Shown here: one piece after another, positions 17,909 through 25,984 of the stretch | How positions within the stretch are numbered: position 1 is the first letter of the stretch | Layout: the number at the start of each line of letters is the position of its first letter | Source: Bin5 sp965221345 | GTDB taxonomy: Bacteria; Chloroflexota; Anaerolineae; Caldilineales; Caldilineaceae | Assembly (NCBI GenBank): GCA_965221345.1 | Contig: CBDCSD010000002.1 | Location: forward strand, 806,001-870,000 | DNA: 64,000 nucleotides | Direction of reading: 5' to 3' | Made by a program: the position numbers and the translations under genes | Notes under the pieces: model-generated | The model's input: the letters and a program-made list of their open reading frames with translations, nothing else | What the model was told of the DNA's origin: nothing | The model's database searches: none

Positions 17909-18110
17909 GTATGCGGTCGTGATTGAAAAAGCAACTGACAACTACTGCGCCTACGTGCCCGACCTGCCGGGCTGTGTGGCGACGGGTAAGACACGCGAGG
18001 AAACCTATCAGCAGATTTCTGAAGCCATCGCCTTCCATCTTGAGGGGTTGAAGGTGGACGGGCTTCCGATTCCCGAACCGGAGTCATCTACGGCTGTGGT
18101 GTGGGTGTGA
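17895..18110 (+). CDS. HicB-like antitoxin domain protein (orphan)
   Basis: A 71-residue protein matching the HicB/UPF0150 fold: YAVVIEKATDNYCAYVPDLPGCVATGKTREE..ISEAIAFHLEGL, a partial RNase H-like domain. GGAGGG lies 5-9 nt before the paired ATGATG, and the gene overlaps the end of the membrane-protein gene by 14 bp. HicB normally neutralises the HicA mRNA interferase, but no HicA gene (about 60 residues) is adjacent; IS3 debris starts 49 bp downstream. Either the toxin was lost or this is one of the many standalone HicB-like proteins. Confidence 0.8.
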   Translation: MMGFEYAVVIEKATDNYCAYVPDLPGCVATGKTREETYQQISEAIAFHLEGLKVDGLPIPEPESSTAVVWV

Positions 18111-18158
18111 AAGGGCGAGACTGAATGGCGCTGTTCGTCTCCAGGCAATTGAAAACTA

Positions 18159-18345
18159 TGGCAGGTCGCAATACTTGGACCACGGAATGGGAAAAATAAG
18201 GTACATCCGGGCGGATGCGGCCGGCCCTGATCAGAGCACGGGTTGCTCTGCGGCCGGCGTGGATAGTTGAGACTTTGGGGCGATCTCTCCTGGTAGTAGT
18301 ATTCGAAGTAGGCGGTCAACCCGTTTTGCAGCTGACGCACCGTGC
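18159..18345 (-). pseudogene. IS3-family transposase C-terminal remnant
   Basis: The minus strand encodes the tail of an IS3 OrfB: VRQLQNGLTAYFEYYYQERSPQSLNYPRRP, matching the family ending in which a Tyr/Phe-rich stretch precedes ERPHQSLNY. It is followed by a diverged copy of the element end (TGGCAGGTC.. at 18159). The rest of the transposase is missing. It is one of three IS3-type scars between 17.5 and 21.5 kb. Confidence 0.7.
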
Positions 18346-18435
18346 CATCACAGACCGCTGCGGCTTTTGTCCGTCCCGGTTGGTGGCGAATCTCCCCAAG
18401 TCCCTCAACACGACCCGACCCCGCCTCCCGAATTA

Positions 18436-19329
18436 TCACTGCACGACCTCAAAATCATACCTCTCTTTTCGCACGCGCAGATCGTAATAGTACAGAACGA
18501 TCGCACTGATGTAGAACGGCCTAGTGATGATGGACAACAGATTCGAGACTGCACTGTTGAGACCGCTCTTCCATGACTGGTCAACGGCCGGAACCAAGGC
18601 AACCACTGCGAATTCCACCAACGCTCCGACCAAACCGACCAATCCCATACCTATGGATAAGAGAATAAGATAGCCAGCGGTGCGCAGAACAAAGTCCCGG
18701 CTCAGATTCCAACTGCGGCGCAAGGAGTTCAGCGGTCCTGTCCCCTCCGCCATCAGTGCGACCTCGGCAAGCAGCCAGCGGGCCGACAGATAGAGCAGAA
18801 CAATCGAAATCAGAAGTCCGGAAAGACAGAAACCGATACCGCTCCAAGAAACATCGTCCAGCACGTTATTGATCCTCTCCACATCACCACGACTAACCAG
18901 ATCAGCAAATGTGTAAATAATTTCAACAAGGGGAATGTCAGCATTGAGGAGTCCAGCCCAAATCGGTAGCGCCAATACAAGAGTTACACCGGTGAACACA
19001 GCTATCGTTGCCAATATCATGCCGATATCAGCCGGGAGGCGACGCAGACCACGCCCGACCGCTGTCGTGACGGCAAGAGGACGCCCGTGCAACGATTCGA
19101 CGCAGTGGGAAATGAGCGACAGGCTCGCAAATGCTTCGATGGGCCAAACCACCAGAGTAAAAAGGAAGTTGTTAGCGTCACTCTCTACAAAGAGAGAAAG
19201 TGCCGCGATCGGGAGATAGAAAATTGCGGCTGTGCGCAGAAAAATGCCACCGTGGGTGCGATACAGACCAATGGTCCGGCCCAGCAGTTTGCCGACAGTT
19301 AAGGGAGTGGAGTTCGAGAAGGCGTGCAT
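18436..19329 (-). CDS. Multi-pass membrane protein, DUF7847/GPDPase-membrane-like
   Basis: A 297-residue protein with about six hydrophobic segments and the pattern of the glycerophosphodiesterase membrane-domain-like families: an N-terminal TVGKLLGRTIGLYRTHGGIFLRTA, a central ARWLLAEVALMAEGTGPLNSLRRSWNLSRD, and a final TRPFYISAIVLYYYDLRVRKE. The Leu-Arg-Arg-Ser-Trp block after a membrane segment is typical of this group. Function is unknown; such proteins are often near secretion or lipid genes. It stands alone between IS debris and the TIR locus. Confidence 0.75.
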   Translation of the reverse strand: MHAFSNSTPLTVGKLLGRTIGLYRTHGGIFLRTAAIFYLPIAALSLFVESDANNFLFTLVVWPIEAFASLSLISHCVESLHGRPLAVTTAVGRGLRRLPADIGMILATIAVFTGVTLVLALPIWAGLLNADIPLVEIIYTFADLVSRGDVERINNVLDDVSWSGIGFCLSGLLISIVLLYLSARWLLAEVALMAEGTGPLNSLRRSWNLSRDFVLRTAGYLILLSIGMGLVGLVGALVEFAVVALVPAVDQSWKSGLNSAVSNLLSIITRPFYISAIVLYYYDLRVRKERYDFEVVQ

Positions 19330-19699
19330 AGGGGAGATGTCCAGATCCTGTGCGGTAGGGAATTACTCCCTTCACTCATGGTTTCGGGAAGGTTAATTTG
19401 CAACCCTTAGTTCATTTACCCCGCGTTTCTCTTCCTTACATTGTAATTGGAAATCCATGAACTGTTTATCTCCTATTCTGGGGAGCGTGATCGGGCAGGA
19501 TTTCGAAGATCGGGTGGCTGCGGTTGTCTGAACTGTGATTTGGGGGGATTTGAGGGATGGGCTGTGATTGGAGTCATGCCACGAGCGATCGTTGGGGCTG
19601 GGCACGACGGTTGCGCAGGATATACAGGGGAGAAACAGGAACTAATGTGCTGAATTTAGAGAGGTGTGATATGATTCATTGTTGCAAAAGGTGAGACAT
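19330..19699. other. Intergenic region with no recognised feature
   Basis: About 370 bp of lower-GC sequence upstream of the small ORF and TIR gene. Short open frames on both strands have no recognisable content. Any promoter for the TIR locus should lie here, but no convincing one was identified. Confidence 0.5.
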
Positions 19700-19939
19700 A
19701 TGGCAGTTTCCCAGTTAACATTCGTCAAGAACGTAGTCGTGACCAAGCAGTGGAAATCGAGTGCTATTTCACGTTCTGTCTTCCAAGCGGCTGAAGAGAT
19801 GTCGAGACAAAGCGCAGTTTCTGTAAAGAGGAACCTCTGCAACCCGACACTAGGATCGCAAAATGAATTGAGAATAATCAGAGTCCGGGCAAATGTGGCG
19901 GTCCCAGCAGGACGATTTCTGGCCAGGCTGAGCCCGTAA
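19700..19939 (+). CDS. Small basic protein of unknown function upstream of TIR gene
   Basis: A 79-residue basic protein, MAVSQLTFVKN..LARLSP, with no membrane segment. The ATG at 19700 has AAGGTGA about 6 nt upstream. It ends 23 bp before the GTG of the TIR gene, so the two could form an operon. No family is recognised. It could be a regulator, a prey-sensing partner of the TIR protein, or a spurious frame; codon use is similar to its AT-richer neighbours. Confidence 0.45.
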   Translation: MAVSQLTFVKNVVVTKQWKSSAISRSVFQAAEEMSRQSAVSVKRNLCNPTLGSQNELRIIRVRANVAVPAGRFLARLSP

Positions 19940-19962
19940 AGCAACATTGAGGTCTAATTCAA

Positions 19963-20823
19963 GTGTCAAAATTGTCGATCTTGAACAACATATCCCGTCT
20001 CCAGCGCGAACTAGCAGACATAACGAGGAAACTGTCCGCAGAATCAAAGAGTGAAGCTGACTGCGGAAAAAGAATCACCCAGCTGCAACAGTCTATCACC
20101 AAGCACACTAGTTCAAGCCAAAGGCGCAGCAAGGATACAGAAATTAGTAGAAAGCAGGATGAGATCTCCAAAATACAGAGAACGAAGTCCGCCTTGCAGA
20201 AAAGAGAAGCAGACACAACGACAAGACTCAACAGATACAAGCTTGATCTCGAAAGAGAAGAGGAAAGGGAACGCAAGAAGCAAGTTGATGTGGAAAAGAG
20301 ACGAGAACGAGAGCAGTTAAGCCATCAGCGAGCGATGAGGCGTGAAATCGAAGCCCAGCGTCAACTCTCGAGCGAATTGGGGTCTGTACTGTCAGTGGGG
20401 ACGGTACGAGAGATAGAATATGACTTATTTATTTCACACGCTTCTGAAGATAAAGATGACTTTGTCAGGCCGCTAGCGGCAGCCTTGAAATCACTCGAAG
20501 TGCGAGTATGGTACGACGAATTCACTCTGGAAATTGGGGATAGCTTGAGAGAAAGTATAGACAGGGGACTGGTAAGTTCTAAGTTTGGAGTAGTCGTACT
20601 TTCGCCCTCCTTCTTTGCTAAGAACTGGCCTCAGTATGAACTCAACGGCATGGTAGCCAGAGAAATGAACGGAGAAAAGATGATTCTTCCAATATGGCAC
20701 AGGGTCACTAAGGATGAGGTGTTAGAGTTCAGTCCCACTCTGGCTGATAGAGTAGCCCTGAATTCTAGTGCGGAAAGAATTGACGCGATAGCGACTCGTC
20801 TAGCAGACAGAGTCCTGAAATGA
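19963..20823 (+). CDS. Coiled-coil TIR-domain protein, putative NAD-consuming defence effector
   Basis: A 286-residue protein. Residues 1-140 are strongly charged and heptad-like (RLQRELADITRKLSAE.., EREEERERKKQVDVEKRRERE), predicting a long coiled coil. Residues 152-283 form a bacterial TIR domain: YDLFISHASEDKDDFVRPLAAAL, VWYDEFTLEIGDSLRESIDRGL, and WPQYELNGM, with Glu226 at the catalytic position of NADase TIRs. Such proteins often act in abortive anti-phage defence by degrading NAD+ once oligomerised. The GTG start has GAGG about 11 nt upstream. The lower GC content and flanking IS3 scars suggest transfer. NAD hydrolysis here is inferred, not shown. Confidence 0.88.
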   Translation: MSKLSILNNISRLQRELADITRKLSAESKSEADCGKRITQLQQSITKHTSSSQRRSKDTEISRKQDEISKIQRTKSALQKREADTTTRLNRYKLDLEREEERERKKQVDVEKRREREQLSHQRAMRREIEAQRQLSSELGSVLSVGTVREIEYDLFISHASEDKDDFVRPLAAALKSLEVRVWYDEFTLEIGDSLRESIDRGLVSSKFGVVVLSPSFFAKNWPQYELNGMVAREMNGEKMILPIWHRVTKDEVLEFSPTLADRVALNSSAERIDAIATRLADRVLK

Positions 20824-20997
20824 CCACAATGTATTGGCGAGCAATGTGCTTTAAGCCAGCCATGGACGTTTCATTGAATGCAAAAGGTATCGTGAGAGGT
20901 CCAGCATGCCGAGGCGTTCTCACGACATTCTGACTGATCTGCAAAGAAGAGACCGGCACTCTGTTGACGAAAGAGCCGAAGTAGTCGAAGCAGCGAT

Positions 20998-21372
20998 GTG
21001 CTGGTCTGGCAGCTTGCCAACACGCTGGACGGTCACTTCTGTCTCGATAGGTTGCGGGGCGCTCTCACCGAGGTTTGTCCCGAATTCTTCAACACCGACC
21101 TAGCCGCATAGTTCTCAGTTGATGGCTTTACCAGGTGCCTACACGCGGCCAGCATCCAGGTCAGCATAGTCGGCCGCGGTCGCGCCCTCGACAATTTCCT
21201 TTGCGAATGCATATGGCGCAGCGTTAAGTGTGAAAACATTACATTCGAACAGTATGACTCGGCGCATCAACTGCAAGCTGGGTTGGAGGACTATTTCGTC
21301 TTCTTCAACAATGAAAGACCACTTCAGAGTCTCAACTATGGGACACCGACTGAAAGGCAGTTCGTCCTCTGA
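20998..21372 (+). pseudogene. IS3-family transposase (OrfB) remnant
   Basis: One frame encodes WQLANTLDGHFCLD, then CPEFFNTDLAA, an in-frame TAG at 21109-21111, then VGRGRALDNFLCECIWRSVKCE and FVFFNNERPLQSLNYGTP, matching the C-terminal DDE region of IS3 OrfB proteins. The core DQGSQFTS motif has been replaced and the N-terminal half is absent. The shared IS end follows at 21409-21444. The element is dead. Confidence 0.85.
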
Positions 21373-21408
21373 GCAGAGCCAGTCGCATCCGTCTGGAGGC
21401 GCCTTGTT

Positions 21409-21444
21409 TTTCCCGTTTCGTTAACCAAACATAGGGACCCACCA
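21409..21444 (+). mobile_element. Right end of the IS3-type remnant
   Basis: TTTTTCCCGTTTCG..GGGACCCACCA is nearly identical to the solo end at 17589-17624. It lies 36-72 bp after the transposase stop. The two ends bracket the HicB, membrane-protein and TIR block in the same orientation. Confidence 0.5.
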
Positions 21445-21524
21445 TTCTCCTCTCCGTTGCAGGCACAGGTTGAGTGACATACGAATGAAGCGAAGCAAGA
21501 GTCATTTTGGATAGGTACATACTT

Positions 21525-23012
21525 ATGAAAACGATATTTACGGTAGCATGTAGAGTCCCAGGGGGATATGGTGAATATATAAGGTTCGATTCGAAGGCCA
21601 CTTTATTGGACGCTGATCTCATCCTGTTTTTTCCGGCCTCTAGTTCCTACTTCACCCAAGAGGAATACTTGGGTAAACCCTTGCTTCCAGATTCTCCATC
21701 ATTTGAGTTGCAGGAATCAATAGCCCACTGGCACCGTGAATTAGATACCGTTCTGAAGACCGGTAACAACGTCTTTATGTTGATCAGTGCCCCCAAAGAA
21801 GTTTACGTAAGCACTGGCGAGAAAGAACTTTCTGGAACAGGTCGAAACCGCGCTACCACAAGTTTTGTAAGGCTCCTAAGCAACTACGAACTGCTTCCTT
21901 TCTCAGTAGAGATCGTTGAATCCAGAGGTAACTCAATGACTCTACACCGTGGCGAAAGCATTCTCAGGGACTACTGGCGAAATTTTGGCGAATCTAGCTC
22001 CTTCCAAGCCTTCATCAGGGGTTCGAACGACATGAGGCCACTTGTAGTGACCCGCTCTGGTGATCAGAGCGTAGGGGCCATCTATAAGACGAAGAGTGGT
22101 GGCGCATTGGTATTGCTCCCATGGGTTGATTTCTATAGAGAAGATTTCTTTATGCATGCAGGCGACGAAATTGCCGAAATTGCTGAGTTTGGGTATGACT
22201 TTTACGCCGAATATATAGATGATGAGGAACAGTGGACGCCAAAAGCTAAAGGATGGGGTAGAAAATTCCTCGACGCCCTTGAGTCTTTGGATAAAGCATT
22301 AAGAAGCGAGACGGAATTGACACCTGTCCCTCAATGGGTTCGCGATGACAGATTCAGGACAAACCAAGAAGCCGTGTTGACCGAACAACTCCTTAGAAAT
22401 CAATCCAAAATTTCTGAACTTGAGAAAGAGCGGGTAACGATAGAAGAGAATCTGGAAGGTGCCGAGTATCTTAAGCCATTACTATACGAGCAAGGACATA
22501 CATTGGAGCAGGCAGTTCTCGCTGCCATGAAATTGATGGGATTCGAGGCAAACTCCTATCGTGATTCTGATTCTGAGTTTGATGTAGTGTTGGAGTGTGA
22601 TGAAGGTCGTTGCATTGGCGAAGTCGAGGGGCGGGATAGTAAAGCAATAGGCATTGACAAGATGCGACAGCTTGAGGTTAACATTCTTGAAGATTTAGAC
22701 CGTGATGAGGTTTCCAAACCTGCAAAAGGCATCCTATTGGGGAATGCTTTTCGTCTAGAGCCGCCTTCGGATAGACCGGCCGAACACTTCACGACCAAAT
22801 GCTTTAGCGCCGCAGAAAGAAATAGAACTGCATTGATCCGTACGTGTGAACTCTTTCATGTGGCCAAAGCACTGGCTGACAAACCAAATGAACACTTCGC
22901 AGCTTCATGCAGGGAGGCAATCCTGAACACAGAAGGCAAGGAAGTGGAATTTCCTACTGTCTCCGAAATTGAAGTAAGCACAACACATCTTGAGAAGTCT
23001 GAGGGTACGTAG
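21525..23012 (+). CDS. Unknown protein with putative PD-(D/E)XK-like nuclease fold
   Basis: A 495-residue protein starting at MKTIFTVA, with GGATAGG about 10 nt upstream. No known family is recognised for the N-terminal 270 residues. Residues around 300-325 form a charged helix (LLRNQSKISELEKERVTIEENLE). Residues 335-370 read LEQAVLAAMKLMGFEANSY..SEFDVVLECDEGRCIGEVEGRDSK, with Asp353, Glu366 and Glu368 spaced like the D-(E/Q)xK/E core of restriction-endonuclease-like folds, where a Glu can replace the Lys. It lies 80 bp after an IS3 scar in AT-richer DNA. A defence role is plausible but unproven. Confidence 0.65.
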   Translation: MKTIFTVACRVPGGYGEYIRFDSKATLLDADLILFFPASSSYFTQEEYLGKPLLPDSPSFELQESIAHWHRELDTVLKTGNNVFMLISAPKEVYVSTGEKELSGTGRNRATTSFVRLLSNYELLPFSVEIVESRGNSMTLHRGESILRDYWRNFGESSSFQAFIRGSNDMRPLVVTRSGDQSVGAIYKTKSGGALVLLPWVDFYREDFFMHAGDEIAEIAEFGYDFYAEYIDDEEQWTPKAKGWGRKFLDALESLDKALRSETELTPVPQWVRDDRFRTNQEAVLTEQLLRNQSKISELEKERVTIEENLEGAEYLKPLLYEQGHTLEQAVLAAMKLMGFEANSYRDSDSEFDVVLECDEGRCIGEVEGRDSKAIGIDKMRQLEVNILEDLDRDEVSKPAKGILLGNAFRLEPPSDRPAEHFTTKCFSAAERNRTALIRTCELFHVAKALADKPNEHFAASCREAILNTEGKEVEFPTVSEIEVSTTHLEKSEGT

Positions 23013-23382
23013 CCTTTCTCAAGATTTCCAGACAGCTTGTTGTGAATGATGGACAGAAAAGCGACTGCTCTGAAATTAGAAACGCTGAATACTTGGAGAA
23101 TGGACGGGGCAAAAGCGCCTCGAGAGCCCAATTGGTTTTGTATATTATCCGGGAATTGCTTCGGGATATGAGCCGCCTCCATCCATTTGATGAAATAAAC
23201 GTGAACTTCGGAAACACGCTGAGCGATTTTGGCCCAGACAGTCGCGTCAGGGAACACAATACCCGTTCTGTCAGCTCCAGAGCAATGGGATTTAGAAAGT
23301 GTCCAAGACTGACAAGACTCGTTTTGCAGTAGGCAGTGATGTCATCAAGAGAGTCTCGGCGACTTCAAGGCAAGGAGACGGG
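23013..23382. other. Intergenic region with no confident gene
   Basis: About 370 bp between the putative nuclease and the MqsA-like gene. Open frames exist on both strands (for example 22856-23257 minus, overlapping the previous gene), but none matches a known toxin or has a convincing ribosome-binding site. The toxin expected beside an MqsA/YgiT-type antitoxin was looked for here and not found. Confidence 0.5.
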
Positions 23383-23625
23383 ATGATTTCTGACGAAACA
23401 GCATGGAACGAGCCGCTGGTGGAACAGAACGTGACTTACCATATCGAGATCGATGGGCGGCTTGTGCTGATCGAGAATGTGCCGGCGAGGGTGAATGTCG
23501 AGACGGGTGAGCGGTACTTTGCACCGGAGACGGTCGAGCGCTTGCAGCAGGCCGTGTGGGAACTGTGCCGGCTCGTTTGCACTGTTCAGACTCCTGTCTT
23601 CGAATATTCTACGCTGACTCAATGA
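23383..23625 (+). CDS. MqsA/YgiT-type antitoxin-like protein (no zinc finger)
   Basis: An 80-residue protein with the beta-rich block VTYHIEIDGRLVLIENVPA..VNVETGERYFAPETVERLQQAV typical of YgiT-type proteins that pair with small RNase toxins. The two CxxC zinc-binding motifs of classical MqsA are absent. The end TPVFEYSTLTQ resembles the usual C-terminus. AAGGAG lies 5 nt before the ATG, which is favoured over an upstream in-frame start. No toxin gene is adjacent. Confidence 0.65.
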   Translation: MISDETAWNEPLVEQNVTYHIEIDGRLVLIENVPARVNVETGERYFAPETVERLQQAVWELCRLVCTVQTPVFEYSTLTQ

Positions 23626-23736
23626 ATTTCCCTTGCTTACATTTACATCACAACAGGCTCCACCGCTTTTTTTGGCGCGATTCGGTATTGTACATTTGCG
23701 GAGCTTGTAGCATAATCCGCCGAAAGGAGATAGACA

Positions 23737-24498
23737 ATGCGCCAGTATCGACGCTATAGCAACCCGCCGCTCGAAGAGGCGTTATGTGAATTCCGCTTTG
23801 AGCCGAGTCAAGATTGGGATCCTACTATCCCTGGGAAACTCCATGCTGAGCTTTCTGAAGATTACGGCGGCAAACCCAAGGAACAGAGAGCAATGGGAGT
23901 GGAGTGGAATGCTCAGGAGCGGCAACTAAGCTACAATGAGGGGTTAGCGAAGATTCAGCTTGTTACCGGCGACGGCAAGAGGATGGTTGGGTTCGGTCCG
24001 GACGTATTGAGCGTTCATATCTTGCGCCCATACCACCATCAACATTTACTTGACAACAGTGGCTGGGGCGAGTTCAAGCAACGAATCGGGGGGGCACTGG
24101 AAGCGTACTGGAAAGTAATGCGGCCTAAAGGTGTACTCAGAGTCGGAGTTCGGTACATCAACAAAATTCTGATTCCTCAGAGCATGGTAGCAATTGGCGA
24201 ATACATTAAGTGCGCTTTACCACAAGTAGCCGGATTGCCAGACAGACAGAATAATTCTATCAGCCGGGCTGAATACATTTATCCTGACGGAATACGCCTC
24301 ATCCTGTCTCAGGGGTCGACAGACGCTCCTCAAGATCAATTCGGTTACCTTCTCGATATCGACGTAATCCGGGAAAGCCGAGAGCTTGCCTCGCGAGACG
24401 AAGCCATGGCAGAGGCTGGCGAATTGCGATCACGCGAACGAGAGATTTTCGAATCTGTAATCACTGATAAGGCAAGGGGCCTCTTTAATGCCTCCTAA
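23737..24498 (+). CDS. TIGR04255-like family protein
   Basis: A 253-residue protein beginning RQYRRYSNPPLEEALCEFRFEP, the hallmark start of the TIGR04255 family, a sporadically distributed group of unknown function. Later blocks include LLDNSGWGEFKQRIGGALEAYWKVMRPKGVLRVGVRYIN, also typical. GAAAGGAG lies about 8 nt before the ATG. It overlaps the next gene by 11 bp, and a third gene follows almost at once, forming a tight three-gene cassette. The partial, accessory distribution of the family and the neighbouring defence-like genes suggest, but do not prove, a role in mobile-element conflict. Confidence 0.8.
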   Translation: MRQYRRYSNPPLEEALCEFRFEPSQDWDPTIPGKLHAELSEDYGGKPKEQRAMGVEWNAQERQLSYNEGLAKIQLVTGDGKRMVGFGPDVLSVHILRPYHHQHLLDNSGWGEFKQRIGGALEAYWKVMRPKGVLRVGVRYINKILIPQSMVAIGEYIKCALPQVAGLPDRQNNSISRAEYIYPDGIRLILSQGSTDAPQDQFGYLLDIDVIRESRELASRDEAMAEAGELRSREREIFESVITDKARGLFNAS

Positions 24499-25348
24499 AA
24501 CCTATACATTCGCAGACCATTCTTTTCCTAGTTTTTCACAAGTCGAATCCGAAAGAGTGAACAGTTCAGGAAGCTCCTGTATCTTTTCAGACTGGGTCGA
24601 AGTTGGGGAGGAGTCGTTTGCGAGTTCCTCGAACTCAACTTTTTTGGATGAATTCTTGCCGGCGTTCGCACATTTTTTGGATACACCTCACGAAAGAAAT
24701 AGGTTTTGGGTTGGCATTGGTACCCTACAGCGGTTAACGGAGAGGGAGACTAAGGGATCATCCCTTGAACAGGAAAGATTTCTTGATCATTTGAAAATCG
24801 GTCTGAACCCGTTTTTTGAAACCCGACCTGTGACAGAGACTCCGTTGGATAGGGCTCACCATTTGAGTTTGGTGGAGAGCTCAGGTGGCTTCTTCAGTGA
24901 GTTTTCAGTTGCAGAACTGTCAGTTGCGGAGAGTAAAAAAAAGGCTCTACTACAATCCGCGCTACACGACTCTTTTGAGGCCGAACCCTTAGAAAGCGGG
25001 ATGGACCATCCGGCTGAGGAAATCATTTTCCATGCATTCCGGTTCGGTGAGGGCTCTAGCGTTTTCGAATGGTTAAGAGAGTTCTGCCTGGATGATACAC
25101 AACCGAGCTTCGCTGCGTCGGTAATACGCTGTCTGGGACGTCAAGTAGATCCTGGGACAGAAGTTTGGCGGGCATGCCTTGTGCGCGACAGCCTGGCACT
25201 TGACGATATTGAAATTCGAGATGCTGCGGTACAAGCGGCAGAATCGTGGGGCGACTCGGGGTTGGTCCACCTTCTCGAGTCCCACTTCGAGCCGGTTTCA
25301 TGGCTCCAAGACTATATTCTTGAAGTAATAGACGACCTCAGGAATTAG
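24488..25348 (+). CDS. Unknown protein with HEAT-like C-terminus, second gene of TIGR04255 cassette
   Basis: A 286-residue acidic protein that I do not recognise. The N-terminal half is Ser- and Phe-rich and contains no clear motif. From about residue 195 the sequence EWLREFCLDDTQPSFAASVIRCLGRQVDPGTEVWRACLVRDSLALDDIEIRDAAVQAAESWGD looks like two or three HEAT-like helical repeats, usually protein-binding. The ATG overlaps the TIGR04255-like gene by 11 bp, implying translational coupling. The next gene starts 3 bp downstream. Confidence 0.7.
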   Translation: MPPKTYTFADHSFPSFSQVESERVNSSGSSCIFSDWVEVGEESFASSSNSTFLDEFLPAFAHFLDTPHERNRFWVGIGTLQRLTERETKGSSLEQERFLDHLKIGLNPFFETRPVTETPLDRAHHLSLVESSGGFFSEFSVAELSVAESKKKALLQSALHDSFEAEPLESGMDHPAEEIIFHAFRFGEGSSVFEWLREFCLDDTQPSFAASVIRCLGRQVDPGTEVWRACLVRDSLALDDIEIRDAAVQAAESWGDSGLVHLLESHFEPVSWLQDYILEVIDDLRN

Positions 25349-25351
25349 CCA

Positions 25352-25867
25352 TTGTTCTTGGCTCGCAAGATCACGCGCTCCAAATGGGATAAGGATGGGT
25401 TTGCAGACGGTGAAGTACCGGCCGATGCTATCACTGCGGACTTACGCACCAAGGAAAATAAGTTGTCATTTTGGCAGTGCGGTGACGGAACGATATGCGA
25501 AGTTGAAGAGGCTGCGCTTGCGCTTGCAGCGGCGGCTGAGCGTGTCGAAAAACTCGAGATTGTGTGGGTATCAGCCGACGACCTACGTGCTGACGGGCAG
25601 AACAGGGACGAGACTGAGGGTCGAACACCTGTGGCAGAGTTGATTAGTCGACATATGGATGTCTCCTTACTCGACTACTCGCGCCTTGGAAAGGTTGCTC
25701 ATCGAATCGTTGCCGCAATGGAGGATGATCAATATGAGCAACTCACCAAGAGACGAGTTGCAGACCTGATCGCGAAGGCAGTCGAGCAAGGGAGAGTTGA
25801 ACTCTCCGACCTTAAGGAAAAAGTAAGGAGTGAAGTTAGCAGGTCGCTTGAAAGGAGAGAAGAGTAG
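25352..25867 (+). CDS. Unknown acidic helical protein, third gene of TIGR04255 cassette
   Basis: A 171-residue acidic protein of unknown family. It starts at a TTG (25352) with AGGA about 8 nt upstream; a second TTG lies two codons later and no ATG is nearby. The C-terminal half is predicted helical with strongly charged heptads (LIAKAVEQGRVELSDLKEKVRSEVSRSLERREE). No enzymatic motif or membrane segment is visible. Spacing of 3 bp from the second gene places it in the same transcription unit. Confidence 0.65.
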   Translation: MFLARKITRSKWDKDGFADGEVPADAITADLRTKENKLSFWQCGDGTICEVEEAALALAAAAERVEKLEIVWVSADDLRADGQNRDETEGRTPVAELISRHMDVSLLDYSRLGKVAHRIVAAMEDDQYEQLTKRRVADLIAKAVEQGRVELSDLKEKVRSEVSRSLERREE

Positions 25868-25984
25868 CCTCTGGTCCCACACCGGGATGCGGCATTCATC
25901 CACAGACTATGGAAGCGGTCTGCAAACCACCCCGCGAGGAGACGCACGGGTACAACAGTCCAGTTGCCAGCGAAAGGAAACGCC

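Noticed and set aside
22856..23257. Minus-strand 133-residue ORF as a candidate toxin beside the MqsA-like gene
   Set aside because: Overlaps the 3' end of the upstream gene antisense, lacks a ribosome-binding site and matches no toxin family.
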